Origin: Actinophytocola algeriensis
GTDB lineage: Bacteria > Actinomycetota > Actinomycetes > Mycobacteriales > Pseudonocardiaceae
Length of the DNA: 64,000 bases
Direction of reading: 5' to 3'
NCBI RefSeq assembly: GCF_014203735.1
Contig: NZ_JACHJQ010000012.1
Span: 1 to 64,000 of the forward strand
Positions 7,983 to 17,125 of this stretch are shown here, one piece after another (within the stretch, counting starts at the first letter, position 1; each line of letters starts with the position of its first letter). A program made the translations under genes and the position numbers. The notes under the pieces are model-generated. The model searched no databases and had not been told where the DNA came from. It saw nothing but the letters and a program-made list of their open reading frames with translations.

Positions 7983-9392
7983 TCATCCCTTCGCCTGCTG
8001 TTCGGCTTCCGCGAACGCGTCGGTGTGCCCGGACTCGTGGAACTTCGCCGCGACCGGGCGGACCAGCAGGTTCGCGACGAAGCCGACCGCGAGCACGCCG
8101 ATCATGGTGAACAGGGCCGGACGGTAGTCGCTGTAGACGAGCTGGCCCGGTTTGCCTTGTGCGTCGAGGAAACCGTTGATGATGAGCGGGCCCGCGATGC
8201 CCGCGGCGGACCACGCGGTGAGCAGCCTGCCGTGGATGGCGCCGACCTGGTAGGTGCCGAACAGGTCCCGCAGGTACGCCGGGACGGTGGCGAAACCGCC
8301 GCCGTAGAAGGAGATGATGACACCGGCCAGCAGCACGAACACGGCGGTGGCGCTGTGCCCGGCGACGGCGAGCAGGAAGTACAGGACCATGCCGACGCCG
8401 AGGTACATGACGTACGTCGGCTTGCGGCCCAGGAAGTCCGAAGTGGACGACCACGCGAAGCGGCCAGCCATGTTGAAGATCGACAGCAGGCCGACGAACG
8501 CGGTCGCCGCGGTCGTGGCGACCGTCGACGTGCCGCTCTCGCGGAAGAAGTCCTGGATCATCGGGCTCGCCTGCTCGAGGATGCCGATGCCCGCGGTCAC
8601 GTTGCAGAACAGCACCGTCCACAACAGCCAGAACTGCGGTGTCCTGATCGCGTTGGCCGCCGAGACGTGCGCGGAGGTGACGAGCGGCTTGGCCTTGAGC
8701 TTCGCCGGGTCGAAGCCCTCCGGCCGCCAGCCCGGTGCCGGGACGCGCACGTTGAAGACGCCGAACATCATCACGATGAAGTAGACGATGCCGAGCGTGA
8801 GGAACAGCAGCGCGACCGAGCTGCCCGACGCCACCGACTGCGAGTTCGACGGGTCGTAGTCGCTGTCGTACAACGACATCAGCTGCCGGGACAGGGGCGA
8901 CGCGACGAGCGCCCCGCCGCCGAAGCCCATGATCGCCATGCCGGTCGCGAGGCCCGGCCGGTCCGGGAACCACTTGATCAGCGTGGACACCGGCGAGATG
9001 TAGCCGATGCCGAGGCCGATGCCGCCGATGAAGCCGTAGCCGAGGTACACGAGCCACAGCTGAGTGGTGGTGATGCCGAGCGAGCCGACGAGGAAGCCGG
9101 ACGCCCAGAAGCACGCGGACGTGAACATCGCCGCTCGCGGGCCCACCCGCTCGACCCACGTGCCCATGACCGCCGCCGAGACGCCGAGCATCACGATGGC
9201 GATCGAGAAGATGATGCCGATGGCGGTCAGGCTCGTGTCGAAGTGCTGGACGAGCGCGTTCTTGTAGACGCTGGTCGCGTAGGCCTGGCCGATGCAGAGG
9301 TGGATCGCCAGCGCGGCGGGCGGGATCAGCCAGCGGCTGTAGCCCGGTTTCGCCACGGTGTGTTCGCGGTCGAGGAACGACAGGGCGGCCAC
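7983..9392 (-). CDS. MFS transporter, OFA (oxalate/formate antiporter) type
   Basis: About 469 aa from a GTG start with GGAGGTG immediately upstream; a start 39 bases earlier is open but lacks a ribosome site. Twelve membrane segments are predicted, with a glycine-rich segment (FIGGIGLGIGYISPVSTLIKWFPDRPG) characteristic of the OFA group. Such carriers exchange small mono- or dicarboxylates across the inner membrane. A LysR regulator lies upstream in the same direction and a 39-aa membrane peptide follows. The substrate is not determinable here; oxalate or formate is only a family guess. Confidence 0.85.
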   Translation of the reverse strand: MAALSFLDREHTVAKPGYSRWLIPPAALAIHLCIGQAYATSVYKNALVQHFDTSLTAIGIIFSIAIVMLGVSAAVMGTWVERVGPRAAMFTSACFWASGFLVGSLGITTTQLWLVYLGYGFIGGIGLGIGYISPVSTLIKWFPDRPGLATGMAIMGFGGGALVASPLSRQLMSLYDSDYDPSNSQSVASGSSVALLFLTLGIVYFIVMMFGVFNVRVPAPGWRPEGFDPAKLKAKPLVTSAHVSAANAIRTPQFWLLWTVLFCNVTAGIGILEQASPMIQDFFRESGTSTVATTAATAFVGLLSIFNMAGRFAWSSTSDFLGRKPTYVMYLGVGMVLYFLLAVAGHSATAVFVLLAGVIISFYGGGFATVPAYLRDLFGTYQVGAIHGRLLTAWSAAGIAGPLIINGFLDAQGKPGQLVYSDYRPALFTMIGVLAVGFVANLLVRPVAAKFHESGHTDAFAEAEQQAKG

Positions 9393-9478
9393 GACCCACC
9401 TCCATGTGCTGCCTTGTTGATCGTGGCGCACCGTACTGACGAAAGTCGTTGAGAGTCAAAACAATTTGATTGATGGGG

Positions 9479-9497
9479 CGATAAACACCGTTTATCG
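9479..9497. promoter_or_regulatory. Perfect 8-bp hairpin / LysR-type T-N11-A site
   Basis: CGATAAAC-ACC-GTTTATCG contains a T-N11-A core typical of LysR binding sites. It overlaps the stop codon of the LysR gene and lies about 90 bases before the start of the MFS gene it probably controls. It could also act as a weak terminator between the two genes, but there is no T-run. The function is inference. Confidence 0.5.
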
Positions 9498-10415
9498 GAC
9501 GTACGTTGTGAGAAGTTGGTCCAGTTTCTCCTGGATGTCGACGCGGCTCGTGGCGTCCAGCAGGGCGCGGGCGAGCATCGGCTCGGGGTCGCGGTCGGCG
9601 AGGACGAGGCCGACCTGGTTCGTGGCGTGGGGCCGGTCCAGCGGCACCACCGTCAGACCGTCGGGCACCCCGAACAGGTACAGCCACGCGTGGGCGATGA
9701 CGCTGGACCACCGCCCGGTGGCGACGTGCGCGTAGATCGCCGAGACCGTGTCGGTCTCCACGGACGGGCTGACCGTCACCCCCGCCTCGGCGAAGTTGCG
9801 GTCGAGGATCCGCCGGTTCTGCATGACCGACGACAGCAGGCACAGCGGCGTGTCGACCAGCTCGCCCCACCCGACCGAGTCCCGGCCGGCGAACGCGCCG
9901 TCGGACGGCGTGAGCAACAGGTAGCGCTCGCGGTAGAGCGGCCTGACCCGGACCGTGCCGAGCGGCTCACCGTCCACATAGGTCAGCCCGATGTCGAGGT
10001 CGAACTCGGCGAGCCGGTGCACGATCTCCCGCGAGGACAGCGACTCGATCGAGATCCGCACCCGGGGGTGGTCGGAGAACATGGGCGCGGTCAGCAGCGA
10101 CGCCATCGTCTGCGCGGTGGGGATGGCGCCGATGCGCAGCACGCCGGACAGACCGCCGCGCATGCTGGCCAGTTCGTGGCGCAGCGCGTCCTGCTCGGCC
10201 AGGATGCGGTGCGCCCACAACAGCACCTGCTTGCCCTCGGGGGTGAACCCCTCGAACCGCTGGCCCCGCTGCACGATCTGGACGTCCAGCTCCGCCTCGA
10301 GCTTGCGGATGGCGGCCGACAGCGCGGGCTGCGACACGTGACAGGCCTCGGCCGCCCGCCCGAAGTGCCCTTCACGGGCGAGCGCGCTCAGGTACTCGAG
10401 CTGGCGCAGCAACAT
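9492..10415 (-). CDS. LysR family transcriptional regulator
   Basis: A 307-aa LysR protein. It has an N-terminal winged HTH (MLLRQLEYLSALAREGHFGRAAEACHVSQPALSAAIRKLE pattern, residues 1-60), a linker helix, and a periplasmic-binding-protein-like effector domain. It lies directly upstream of the OFA-type MFS carrier in the same orientation, and a T-N11-A palindrome stands between them. That arrangement suggests it switches the carrier on in response to the transported acid. Confidence 0.9.
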   Translation of the reverse strand: MLLRQLEYLSALAREGHFGRAAEACHVSQPALSAAIRKLEAELDVQIVQRGQRFEGFTPEGKQVLLWAHRILAEQDALRHELASMRGGLSGVLRIGAIPTAQTMASLLTAPMFSDHPRVRISIESLSSREIVHRLAEFDLDIGLTYVDGEPLGTVRVRPLYRERYLLLTPSDGAFAGRDSVGWGELVDTPLCLLSSVMQNRRILDRNFAEAGVTVSPSVETDTVSAIYAHVATGRWSSVIAHAWLYLFGVPDGLTVVPLDRPHATNQVGLVLADRDPEPMLARALLDATSRVDIQEKLDQLLTTYVR

Positions 10416-10462
10416 GGGCAGAGCCTAGCCGTGCACACCGGTCCCTCCCGGTCCCGGAGGAC

Positions 10463-10627
10463 CTACCCGCTCGCACTGGCGGGCCATGGACGATGGCTGC
10501 CGGGGCCGGACGACCGCGTGGTGAAGCCGCCCGCCACCGCCAGCACCACGATGCCGGTCGTCGCGAGCTCGGCATTGCCGTGGAACGCGATCAGGACGCA
10601 CAATGCCGTCCACACAAGGGTTCTCAT
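10463..10627 (-). CDS. Possible small membrane protein, 54 aa
   Basis: An open frame of 54 codons from ATG with one strongly hydrophobic stretch (LVWTALCVLIAFHG...TTGIVVLAVAGG) and a polar C-terminal tail. I do not recognise a family. The ribosome site is weak. It fills the gap between the LysR and acetyltransferase genes, and hydrophobic coding bias in an otherwise empty spacer is the only support. Treat it as tentative. Confidence 0.3.
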   Translation of the reverse strand: MRTLVWTALCVLIAFHGNAELATTGIVVLAVAGGFTTRSSGPGSHRPWPASASG

Positions 10628-10676
10628 ACCACTGACGTTAGGTTCCCTGCCTCGGGAACCCTCCCGGGCGCGCGCG

Positions 10677-11435
10677 TCAGGTCAGGCGGTGGCGTACCCA
10701 GACGCCGGGTTCCACGTACACGGCGTGGTCGTGTTCCACGCTGCAGTGCACGGGGACGAGGGCACCGGGCACGAGCACGTCGCCGGTCCGGTCGAACGGC
10801 AGCCCGGTCCACTCGCGCCACTCGGCGAGTGTGCCGGGGATGACCATGGCCCGCCCGCACACGCCGACGATCTCGCCGCCTGCCCGCACGTGCACGCGCA
10901 GCCAGGGATCGGCGGGCAGGCCGTCGTCGCGGGCGCGGAAGGCGTAGGTGCTCATCGGGGTGTGCGGTTCGCCCGCCTTGCCGGTCGGCCGCACCGGGGC
11001 GACCAGCTCGTCGAACCCCAGCCTGCCGGCGTTGTTCCGCAGCGCGTCGAGCAGCACCGGTGCGAGGCCGTGACCGCGGCGGTCCCGGCGAATCGTGATC
11101 TCCAGCGCGGACACCAGGTTCGGCGCCCGCCCGGCCGCCAGGTCGAGCGCGCCCCAGCGGATCACGCCGTCCCAGCCGTCGGCCGGGAGTTCCTCGCGGC
11201 CCGGCGACCCGAACGCGAACGGCACCGAGAACGCCCTGGCCACGGCGACGTCCGGGGCCGAGGCCTCGTACGCGACCAGCGCGTGCCCGGGGTGGTCCCG
11301 CGGCGCGTGCGTGAAGTAGAAGTTCGCGACCGGATCGGCGCGCATGAAGGCGGGCCACTCGTCGTCGAGTTGCCAGAGCAGCTCGGTCAGGTCCGGTCGC
11401 TCGTCGATCGGCACGACGATGAGCTCGTTCGCCAC
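10677..11435 (-). CDS. GNAT family N-acetyltransferase
   Basis: A 252-aa protein from a GTG start; the frame stays open far upstream, but the similarity-like region begins here (MANELIVVPIDERPDL). The acetyl-CoA-binding loop of GNAT enzymes is visible as IRRDRRGHGLAPVLLDALR, preceded by a beta-strand region LEITI. The C-terminal third is an additional domain of about 90 aa. The substrate is unknown. It is divergent from the HD-domain gene with about 140 bases between them. Confidence 0.75.
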   Translation of the reverse strand: MANELIVVPIDERPDLTELLWQLDDEWPAFMRADPVANFYFTHAPRDHPGHALVAYEASAPDVAVARAFSVPFAFGSPGREELPADGWDGVIRWGALDLAAGRAPNLVSALEITIRRDRRGHGLAPVLLDALRNNAGRLGFDELVAPVRPTGKAGEPHTPMSTYAFRARDDGLPADPWLRVHVRAGGEIVGVCGRAMVIPGTLAEWREWTGLPFDRTGDVLVPGALVPVHCSVEHDHAVYVEPGVWVRHRLT

Positions 11436-11577
11436 GGCGCAACTGTAGACACCGGCGCGGGAGGGGCCGGCCGTCTCCGGCGTGCCGTGACGGACGTCAT
11501 CCGGTGGGGGCGACAACGCGGGGTACCCCGGCGCTGAGGCATGCTGATCCGGTCGGGTCAGCCAGGAGGAGGTCGCG

Positions 11578-12372
11578 GTGCCGACTGCGGACACGCTGTG
11601 TGAACCGGAACCACCACTGGTGAGCCGGATCGAGGAGCGGCTGGGTCGCGCCGACGTGCCGAGAAGCGTGCTCGCCGAGTGTGTGCGGGACGCGTGGTCG
11701 GCCTTCGAGCACGCCAGGGTGCAGCTGTTCGTGCCGGTCCTGGTCGAACGCGCGGTGCGGGCCCGCATCGGGTGGCTCGCCGACGCCGGTGACGTGCCGC
11801 TCGCCGACGTGTCGCTGCGGACCTGGGCGTGGCTGACCGCCCGCCACCTGCTGGCCGGGGAGCTGCCCCGGCGCTGGGCGCACACGTGCGGTGTGGCGCG
11901 GCGGGCCCAGCAGATCGCGCCCGCGTTCCCGGCAGGCGAGGGGGACGTGCTCGTCGCGTCGGCCTGGCTGCACGACATCGGGTACGCCGCCGCGGTCGAG
12001 GTCACGGGGATGCACCAGGTGGACGGTGCCCGCTACCTCGTGGGGCGCGGCGTGCCGTTCCGGGTGGCCGCGCTGGTGGCCCACCACGCGGGTGCGGCGG
12101 CCGTGGCGGACCTGACCGGTCTGGCCGACGCGCTGGCCGTGTACGACGACGAGCCCACCGCGGTGCGGGACGCGCTGTGGTACTGCGACATGACGACCGG
12201 CCCCGACGGCAGGCCGATGACCTTCTCCGAACGCATGACCGAACTGCGCATCCGCCGGTCCGCGGACGATCCCGTGGTGCGTGCGCTGGCGGTCAACGAA
12301 CGTGAGCGTGCCGCGGCGGTGCGCCGGACCGAGAACCTGCTCCGCCACGCCGGGCTAGTGCTCGCGAGCTGA
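11578..12372 (+). CDS. HD-domain protein (putative metal-dependent phosphohydrolase)
   Basis: A 264-aa protein from a GTG start. The HD core appears as His in LPRRWAHTCGVARRA, the HD doublet in SAWLHDIGY, and later His in VAHHAG. This is the H...HD...D metal-binding pattern of phosphohydrolases acting on nucleotides or cyclic nucleotides. The N-terminal 70 residues are a helical segment with no recognised motif. The last 18 bases overlap a convergent membrane-protein gene. The substrate is not predictable. Confidence 0.8.
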   Translation: MPTADTLCEPEPPLVSRIEERLGRADVPRSVLAECVRDAWSAFEHARVQLFVPVLVERAVRARIGWLADAGDVPLADVSLRTWAWLTARHLLAGELPRRWAHTCGVARRAQQIAPAFPAGEGDVLVASAWLHDIGYAAAVEVTGMHQVDGARYLVGRGVPFRVAALVAHHAGAAAVADLTGLADALAVYDDEPTAVRDALWYCDMTTGPDGRPMTFSERMTELRIRRSADDPVVRALAVNERERAAAVRRTENLLRHAGLVLAS

Positions 12373-12708
12373 CCTCCGCCGGTCCACGACCGCGTCCACG
12401 AGGATGGCCACGCCGATGGCCGCCGCGACGAGCGCGAGCGGACTGGCCAGCGGTGCGGACAGCACGAGCGCCACGCCCGGGACGATCCGGTGCGACCGGG
12501 GCGCGATGACGCAGGCGAGAAGCGTGCCGACGGCCAGCAGCAGGACCGGGATCAGCACCAGCGAGAAGATCGCGACGTAGCCGTGCGGGTCGTCGTCCGC
12601 CACCACGTCATCGTTGCCGCTCAGCAGCAGCGTTGCCCGGATCACCGCCCACCCCGCGACGGCGAGCCCGGCGAGGAGCAGGCCGCGCCGGACCGCGTTC
12701 GTGCTCAT
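12355..12708 (-). CDS. Small integral membrane protein, 117 aa
   Basis: A 117-aa protein with three predicted membrane helices (residues about 8-25, 42-64 and 75-105) and a basic C-terminus (VDRRRSAREH). I recognise no family. It lies 8 bases downstream of another membrane-protein gene in the same direction, so the two probably form a pair transcribed away from the MarR gene. The longer open frame extending upstream lacks coding character. Confidence 0.65.
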   Translation of the reverse strand: MSTNAVRRGLLLAGLAVAGWAVIRATLLLSGNDDVVADDDPHGYVAIFSLVLIPVLLLAVGTLLACVIAPRSHRIVPGVALVLSAPLASPLALVAAAIGVAILVDAVVDRRRSAREH

Positions 12709-12716
12709 CGTCCAGG

Positions 12717-13220
12717 TTAAACACGGACGGGGGTCGCCTGTTCGGTGTTCCGCAACATCTGGCGGGCGAGTCCCACCCACCAGACGAACGTCAACGCGAT
12801 CATGGTCGGGTTCTTCACGAACAGCAACACGGCCAGGTAGGTCGGCCGCGCGTCGTCGGAGAGCAGCCCACCGACGACGCTCTCCGCGAACACGTCGAAG
12901 ATCAGGAACGCCACCGAGACCAGCACGCCCTGGATCACGAGGCTCCGCCAGTGGTGGTGCGCGAAGGTCGACAGGCTGGCCCAGCGCCACGGGGTGTCGC
13001 GCATGGCCAGGCGCCAGATCACCGCGAGCAGCAGCAGTCGGGTGGCCATCACGACGACCTCCGAGACCAGGGCGAGCGGGCCGGGGATGCCCCAGTTCAC
13101 GGCCACGAGCCGCTGCACGGACGCGACGAGCGAGAGTCCGGCGATCAGGGGGAGATGGCGCAGGTAGAACCGCCACGTCCAGCGGGGTACGTCGAGCGCC
13201 AGCGTCAGTTCGGTCCTCAT
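12717..13220 (-). CDS. Integral membrane protein, 167 aa
   Basis: A 167-aa protein with four likely membrane segments and many Trp/Arg at the helix ends. No motif that I recognise; I assign no function. It is divergently arranged with a MarR regulator across about 57 bases that contain TTTC...GAAA and AGCAT...ATGCT half-sites, and it is probably controlled by that regulator together with the next small membrane gene. Confidence 0.7.
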   Translation of the reverse strand: MRTELTLALDVPRWTWRFYLRHLPLIAGLSLVASVQRLVAVNWGIPGPLALVSEVVVMATRLLLLAVIWRLAMRDTPWRWASLSTFAHHHWRSLVIQGVLVSVAFLIFDVFAESVVGGLLSDDARPTYLAVLLFVKNPTMIALTFVWWVGLARQMLRNTEQATPVRV

Positions 13221-13239
13221 CGGGGTCCCTCCTCGGACG

Positions 13240-13277
13240 AATTTATTTCAGCATACCGAAATATTCAGGATGCTAAA
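13240..13277. promoter_or_regulatory. AT-rich divergent promoter with probable MarR operator
   Basis: A locally AT-rich stretch between divergent genes contains TTTC-N8-GAAA, the pair AGCAT-N15-ATGCT, and two near-repeats TTCAGCAT and TTCAGGAT. MarR proteins bind such imperfect inverted repeats of 16-20 bp. It is the only non-coding sequence between the membrane pair and the MarR gene. Promoter elements are not sharply defined. Confidence 0.4.
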
Positions 13278-13736
13278 GTGATCTCCGTGACGCAAGGAGA
13301 CTCGCTGGGGCGGGAGCTGAGCACCGCGGTCGTGGCGTTCCACGAGGCGGTGGGGGCCTACCTCGGGGTGAGTGCGGTGGACCAGCGGGCGCTGGGGGTC
13401 ATCGGCGCGCGAGGGCCGCTGTCGGCGGGGGCGCTGGCGAAGGAGATCGGCCTGACCCCGGGCGCGGTGACGGGCATGGTGGACCGGTTGGAGCGGGCCG
13501 GTCTGGTGGAGCGCGCACCCGATCCCGCCGACCGCAGGCGCGTGGTCATCACCGTGGCGGCCAAGGGGCGGGGGGCCTTCGGCGAGGTGTTCGGCGGTCT
13601 GTCGACGGCGATGAACGCCATGGTGGGGCGGTACTCGGTGGCGGAGCAGCAGGTGATCGCGGACTGGGTCACCCGGACGATCGACATCCTGCGCGAGCAG
13701 ACCCGGGAACTGAGCCGCCGTACGTCGAAGCGCTGA
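13278..13736 (+). CDS. MarR family transcriptional regulator
   Basis: About 152 aa from the first of two in-frame GTG codons; the second, 9 bases on, gives 149 aa and is equally possible. The winged HTH is clear (LSAGALAKEIGLTPGAVTGMVDRLERAGLVERAPDPADRRRV pattern, the wing carrying the usual DxRR). MarR dimers usually repress an adjacent divergent gene and release it on binding a phenolic or drug-like ligand. The divergent membrane pair is the expected target. Confidence 0.9.
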   Translation: MISVTQGDSLGRELSTAVVAFHEAVGAYLGVSAVDQRALGVIGARGPLSAGALAKEIGLTPGAVTGMVDRLERAGLVERAPDPADRRRVVITVAAKGRGAFGEVFGGLSTAMNAMVGRYSVAEQQVIADWVTRTIDILREQTRELSRRTSKR

Positions 13737-13755
13737 GGGGCGGCCTCCGCCCGGC

Positions 13756-14973
13756 CTACTGGGTGATTCTGATCGGGTTCACGATGTCGGCGGTGACCGT
13801 CAGCAGCAGGACGGCACCGCCGATCATCACCAGCACCATCGTGATGCCGGAGAGTCTGGTGTAGTCGACCGGCGCGGCCGCGGTCTTGCCGCGCCGGTCG
13901 CGCAGCCAGTTGCGGACGTGTTCGTACCACGTGACCGCGATGTGCCCGCCGTCCAGTGGCAGCAGTGGCAGCAGGTTGAACACGCCCATGAAGAAGTTCA
14001 GGCCCGCCAGCAGGAGCAGGAACACCTGCCACAGCCCGGCTTCCACCGCCTCACCGCCGATGCGGCTCGCGCCGACGACGCTGACCGGGGTCTCCGGGTC
14101 ACGTTCGCCGCCGAAGATCGCTTCCACGACCGCCGGGATGCGTTGCGGGAACTCGACGAGCTTCTCGAAGGTCTGCGCGAACATGTCACCGGCGAACGTC
14201 GCGGTGCCGCCGAGTGCGGACCAGGCCGAGTAGTCGAACGACCGGGTCGCCGTGACGCCCGCGACGCCGACCTGTGCCACGGCCGCCTCGCCGTCGGACG
14301 TGGTGACCGGGCGGTCCACCCGGGGGACGTCGACGGTCAGCCGCAGTGTCTCGTCGCCGCGTCGCACCACGAACGGGGTCGGGCCGTCGGCGCGCTGGAT
14401 CTCGTCGACCATCGCGCTCCACGTCGGCGTCGTGACCCCGCCGACCGACAGCACCTCGTCGCCCGGCCGCAGGCCCGCGGCCTGTGCGGGACCGCTCTCA
14501 CCGGGGCCGCACGCCGGGTTCGCGAGCTGCTCGTTGGACGTCGCGTCGTGCACGCACGCGGAGACCTGGGAGACGACCGGTTTCTCGGCGAGGTTCGGCA
14601 GGCCGAACGTCACGGCCATCGTGTAGAGCACGATGAACCCGAGCAGGAAGTGGGTGAACGGCCCGGTCGCCATCACGACGGTCCGCTTCCAAGTCTTCTG
14701 CCGCCACATCGCGCGCGGCTCGTCCTGGGGGTCGACCTCGTCGAGCGCGGTCATGCCCGCGATCTCGCAGAACCCGCCGACGGGGATCGCCTTGAGCCCG
14801 TACTCGGTCTCACCGCGCCGGAACGACCAGAGCCGCGGCCCGAACCCGACGAAGTACCTGCGCACCTTCATGCCGAACGCCTTCGCGGTCAGCAGGTGGC
14901 CCGCCTCGTGCAGTGCGAGCGACACACCCACGCACAACGCGAAAAGCACCACGCCGATGATGTACGCGAGCAC
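13756..14973 (-). CDS. M50 site-2 metalloprotease (RseP/Rip1-like)
   Basis: A 405-aa intramembrane zinc protease. It has an N-terminal helix with the HEAGH zinc motif (residues 22-26), a PDZ domain in the middle (about 165-215, GLRPGDEVLSVGG), and the third zinc ligand in NLLPLLPLDGGHI near residue 345. Such proteases cut anti-sigma factors or signal-peptide remnants in the membrane. In most actinomycetes the main copy sits between dxr and ispG. Here it is between a MarR gene and recQ, so it is either a paralogue or a relocated copy. Confidence 0.92.
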   Translation of the reverse strand: MLAYIIGVVLFALCVGVSLALHEAGHLLTAKAFGMKVRRYFVGFGPRLWSFRRGETEYGLKAIPVGGFCEIAGMTALDEVDPQDEPRAMWRQKTWKRTVVMATGPFTHFLLGFIVLYTMAVTFGLPNLAEKPVVSQVSACVHDATSNEQLANPACGPGESGPAQAAGLRPGDEVLSVGGVTTPTWSAMVDEIQRADGPTPFVVRRGDETLRLTVDVPRVDRPVTTSDGEAAVAQVGVAGVTATRSFDYSAWSALGGTATFAGDMFAQTFEKLVEFPQRIPAVVEAIFGGERDPETPVSVVGASRIGGEAVEAGLWQVFLLLLAGLNFFMGVFNLLPLLPLDGGHIAVTWYEHVRNWLRDRRGKTAAAPVDYTRLSGITMVLVMIGGAVLLLTVTADIVNPIRITQ

Positions 14974-15090
14974 ATCCGCCCCTCTCGCCTGCCGTTCCGG
15001 CGAGCCTACGCAGCACAGGTAAAGCGGCTGTTCAGGCCGCTGGCCGCGGCGTGACCGGGTGCGTCGCTCCTCGCTTTCGCCCTGCCCCGG

Positions 15091-16908
15091 TCACTCAGCC
15101 AGCGTGTCCAGCACCTGCTGTCCGAACTTGGCGAGTTTGTTCTCGCCGACGCCGTTGATCGTGCCCAGTTCGGCCAACGTCGTGGGGCCTTCCGACGCGA
15201 TCTGGCGCAGCGTCGCGTCGTGGAAGATGACATAGGCCGGGACGCCCTGCTCCTTCGCTGTCGCGGCGCGCCAGGATCGGAGCTTGTCGAAGACCGGCTG
15301 CGTCTCCGGGGACAGTTCCTGTTGTGGCGCCTTGGGCCGGGACGTCTTGGCCGCGCGTTTCGGTTCCTGGCGCAGCCGTACTTCGCGTTTGCGGGCCAGT
15401 ACCTCGCTGCTCGCGTCCGTGAGGACCAGCGTGCCGTGGTCGCCTTCCACCGTCAGCAGGCCCTGCGCCAGGAGCTGGCGGATCACGCCGCGCCACACCG
15501 GTTCCGCGTGTTCCGTGCCCACGCCGAACACGGTGAGGGAGTCGTGGCCGAACTGCTGGATCTTGGCCGTCTGACGGCCAAGCAGGATGTCGACGATGTG
15601 GCCGACACCGAACTTCTGGCGGCGTTCCCGGTCGAGGCGGAACACCGCGGACAGAACCTTCTGCGCCGCGATCGTGCCGTCCCACGCCTCCGGGGGGCTC
15701 AGGCACGTGTCGCAGTTGCCGCACGGGGAGGCTTCCTGGCCGAAGTAGTTCAGCAGCTGCACTCGCCGGCATTCGACGGTCTCGCACAGCGCGAGCATCG
15801 CGTCCAGGTGGGTGCCGAGCCGCCTGCGGTGGGCGTCGTCGCCCTCCGAGGTGGCGATCATCTTGCGTTGCTGCACCACGTCCTGCAGCCCGTACGCGAG
15901 CCACGCCGTCGACGGTTGGCCGTCGCGGCCCGCCCTGCCGGTCTCCTGGTAGTAGCCCTCCACCGACTTCGGCAGGTCCAGGTGGGCGACGAACCGGACG
16001 TCGGGCTTGTCGATGCCCATGCCGAACGCGATGGTCGCCACGACCACGAGGCCGTCCTCGCGCAGGAACCGGGCCTGGTTGCGCGCTCGCGTGCGCGCGT
16101 CGAGGCCCGCGTGGTACGGCAGCGCCTCGATCCCGTTGTCCGAGAGGAACTGCGCGGTGCGTTCCGTCGACGCCCGCGACAGGCAGTAGACGATGCCCGC
16201 GTCGCCCTTGTGCTCGGTGGTGAGCAGCTCGAGCAGCTGCTGTTCCGGGCGGTTCTTCGCCACGATCCGGTACTGGATGTTGGGGCGGTCGAAGCTCGAC
16301 ACGAAGTGCCGCGCGTCGTCCAGGTTCAGCCGGTGCGCGATCTCCTTGCGGGTCGCGCCCGTCGCGGTCGCCGTCAGCGCGATCCTCGGCACCGCCGGCC
16401 ACCGCTCGTGCAGCCGCGACAGCTCGAGGTAGTCCGGGCGGAAGTCGTGACCCCACTGCGCGACGCAGTGGGCCTCGTCGATGGCGAACAGCGAGATCTT
16501 CCCGCGGTCCAGCAGCCGCAGCGTGGACTCGACCTTCAGCCGTTCTGGCGCCAGGTACAGCAGGTCCAGCTCGCCTGCCAGGAACGCCTCCTCGACCGCG
16601 TGCCGCTGCCCGAAGTCCTGCGTGGAGTTGAGGAAGCCCGCCCGCACGCCGAGCGCGGTGAGCGCGTCGACCTGGTCCTGCATCAACGCGATCAGCGGCG
16701 ACACCACCACGCCGGTGCCGGGCCGGACCAGCGCCGGGATCTGGTAGCACAGCGACTTGCCGCCACCGGTCGGCATCAGCACGAGCGCGTCGCCACCGCT
16801 GACCACCTGCTCGATGATGTCCCGTTGGTTCCCCCGGAACGCGTCGTAGCCGAACACGCGGCGCAGCGTGTCCAGCGCGGGCTGGGTCGCGGTCTCGGGG
16901 AGAGTCAC
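15091..16908 (-). CDS. recQ: ATP-dependent DNA helicase RecQ
   Basis: A 605-aa superfamily 2 helicase. Walker A is in [14 protein letters not shown], the DEAH box in [20 protein letters not shown], motif VI in [11 protein letters not shown], then a zinc-binding RQC region with the four cysteines around [11 protein letters not shown]...CGNCDTC, a winged helix, and a C-terminal HRDC domain (last 80 residues). Domain order and length match bacterial RecQ. It unwinds recombination intermediates in the cytoplasm. It is transcribed alone; a hairpin element lies just upstream of its start. Confidence 0.95.
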   Translation of the reverse strand: MTLPETATQPALDTLRRVFGYDAFRGNQRDIIEQVVSGGDALVLMPTGGGKSLCYQIPALVRPGTGVVVSPLIALMQDQVDALTALGVRAGFLNSTQDFGQRHAVEEAFLAGELDLLYLAPERLKVESTLRLLDRGKISLFAIDEAHCVAQWGHDFRPDYLELSRLHERWPAVPRIALTATATGATRKEIAHRLNLDDARHFVSSFDRPNIQYRIVAKNRPEQQLLELLTTEHKGDAGIVYCLSRASTERTAQFLSDNGIEALPYHAGLDARTRARNQARFLREDGLVVVATIAFGMGIDKPDVRFVAHLDLPKSVEGYYQETGRAGRDGQPSTAWLAYGLQDVVQQRKMIATSEGDDAHRRRLGTHLDAMLALCETVECRRVQLLNYFGQEASPCGNCDTCLSPPEAWDGTIAAQKVLSAVFRLDRERRQKFGVGHIVDILLGRQTAKIQQFGHDSLTVFGVGTEHAEPVWRGVIRQLLAQGLLTVEGDHGTLVLTDASSEVLARKREVRLRQEPKRAAKTSRPKAPQQELSPETQPVFDKLRSWRAATAKEQGVPAYVIFHDATLRQIASEGPTTLAELGTINGVGENKLAKFGQQVLDTLAE

Positions 16909-16960
16909 GCGGCGATTCTAGGGCCGCGCACCGACAAGGCCGGAGAGTTGTCCACAGGTC

Positions 16961-17125
16961 AGTGTCCTGAGTCGAAAGTTCGGCGCGCTTCTCGGCGGCC
17001 CAGCTTCCCGCTGGCGGCGTTGCCGGAAGGCCCAAGCACAACTACGGTACGAGAGACCTTCCGGCGCCTTGCCAGCGGAAACCTGGATCCCCCGATAAGC
17101 ACACCAACTTCCGACTCAGGACACT
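16961..17125. mobile_element. 165-bp MITE-like element with 20-bp terminal inverted repeats
   Basis: The ends are AGTGTCCTGAGTCGAAAGTT and the inverse of AGTGTCCTGAGTCGGAAGTT (one mismatch in 20). Inside, a second imperfect inverted repeat pairs TTCCCGCTGGC...GCCGGAAGG with CCTTCCGGC...GCCAGCGGAA, so the whole element can fold into a long hairpin. It carries no gene. It lies between the start of recQ and the end of the winged-helix gene. The last two bases of the right end form the first two bases of that gene's stop codon. No target duplication is obvious. It looks like a non-autonomous element or REP-like unit. Confidence 0.75.
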
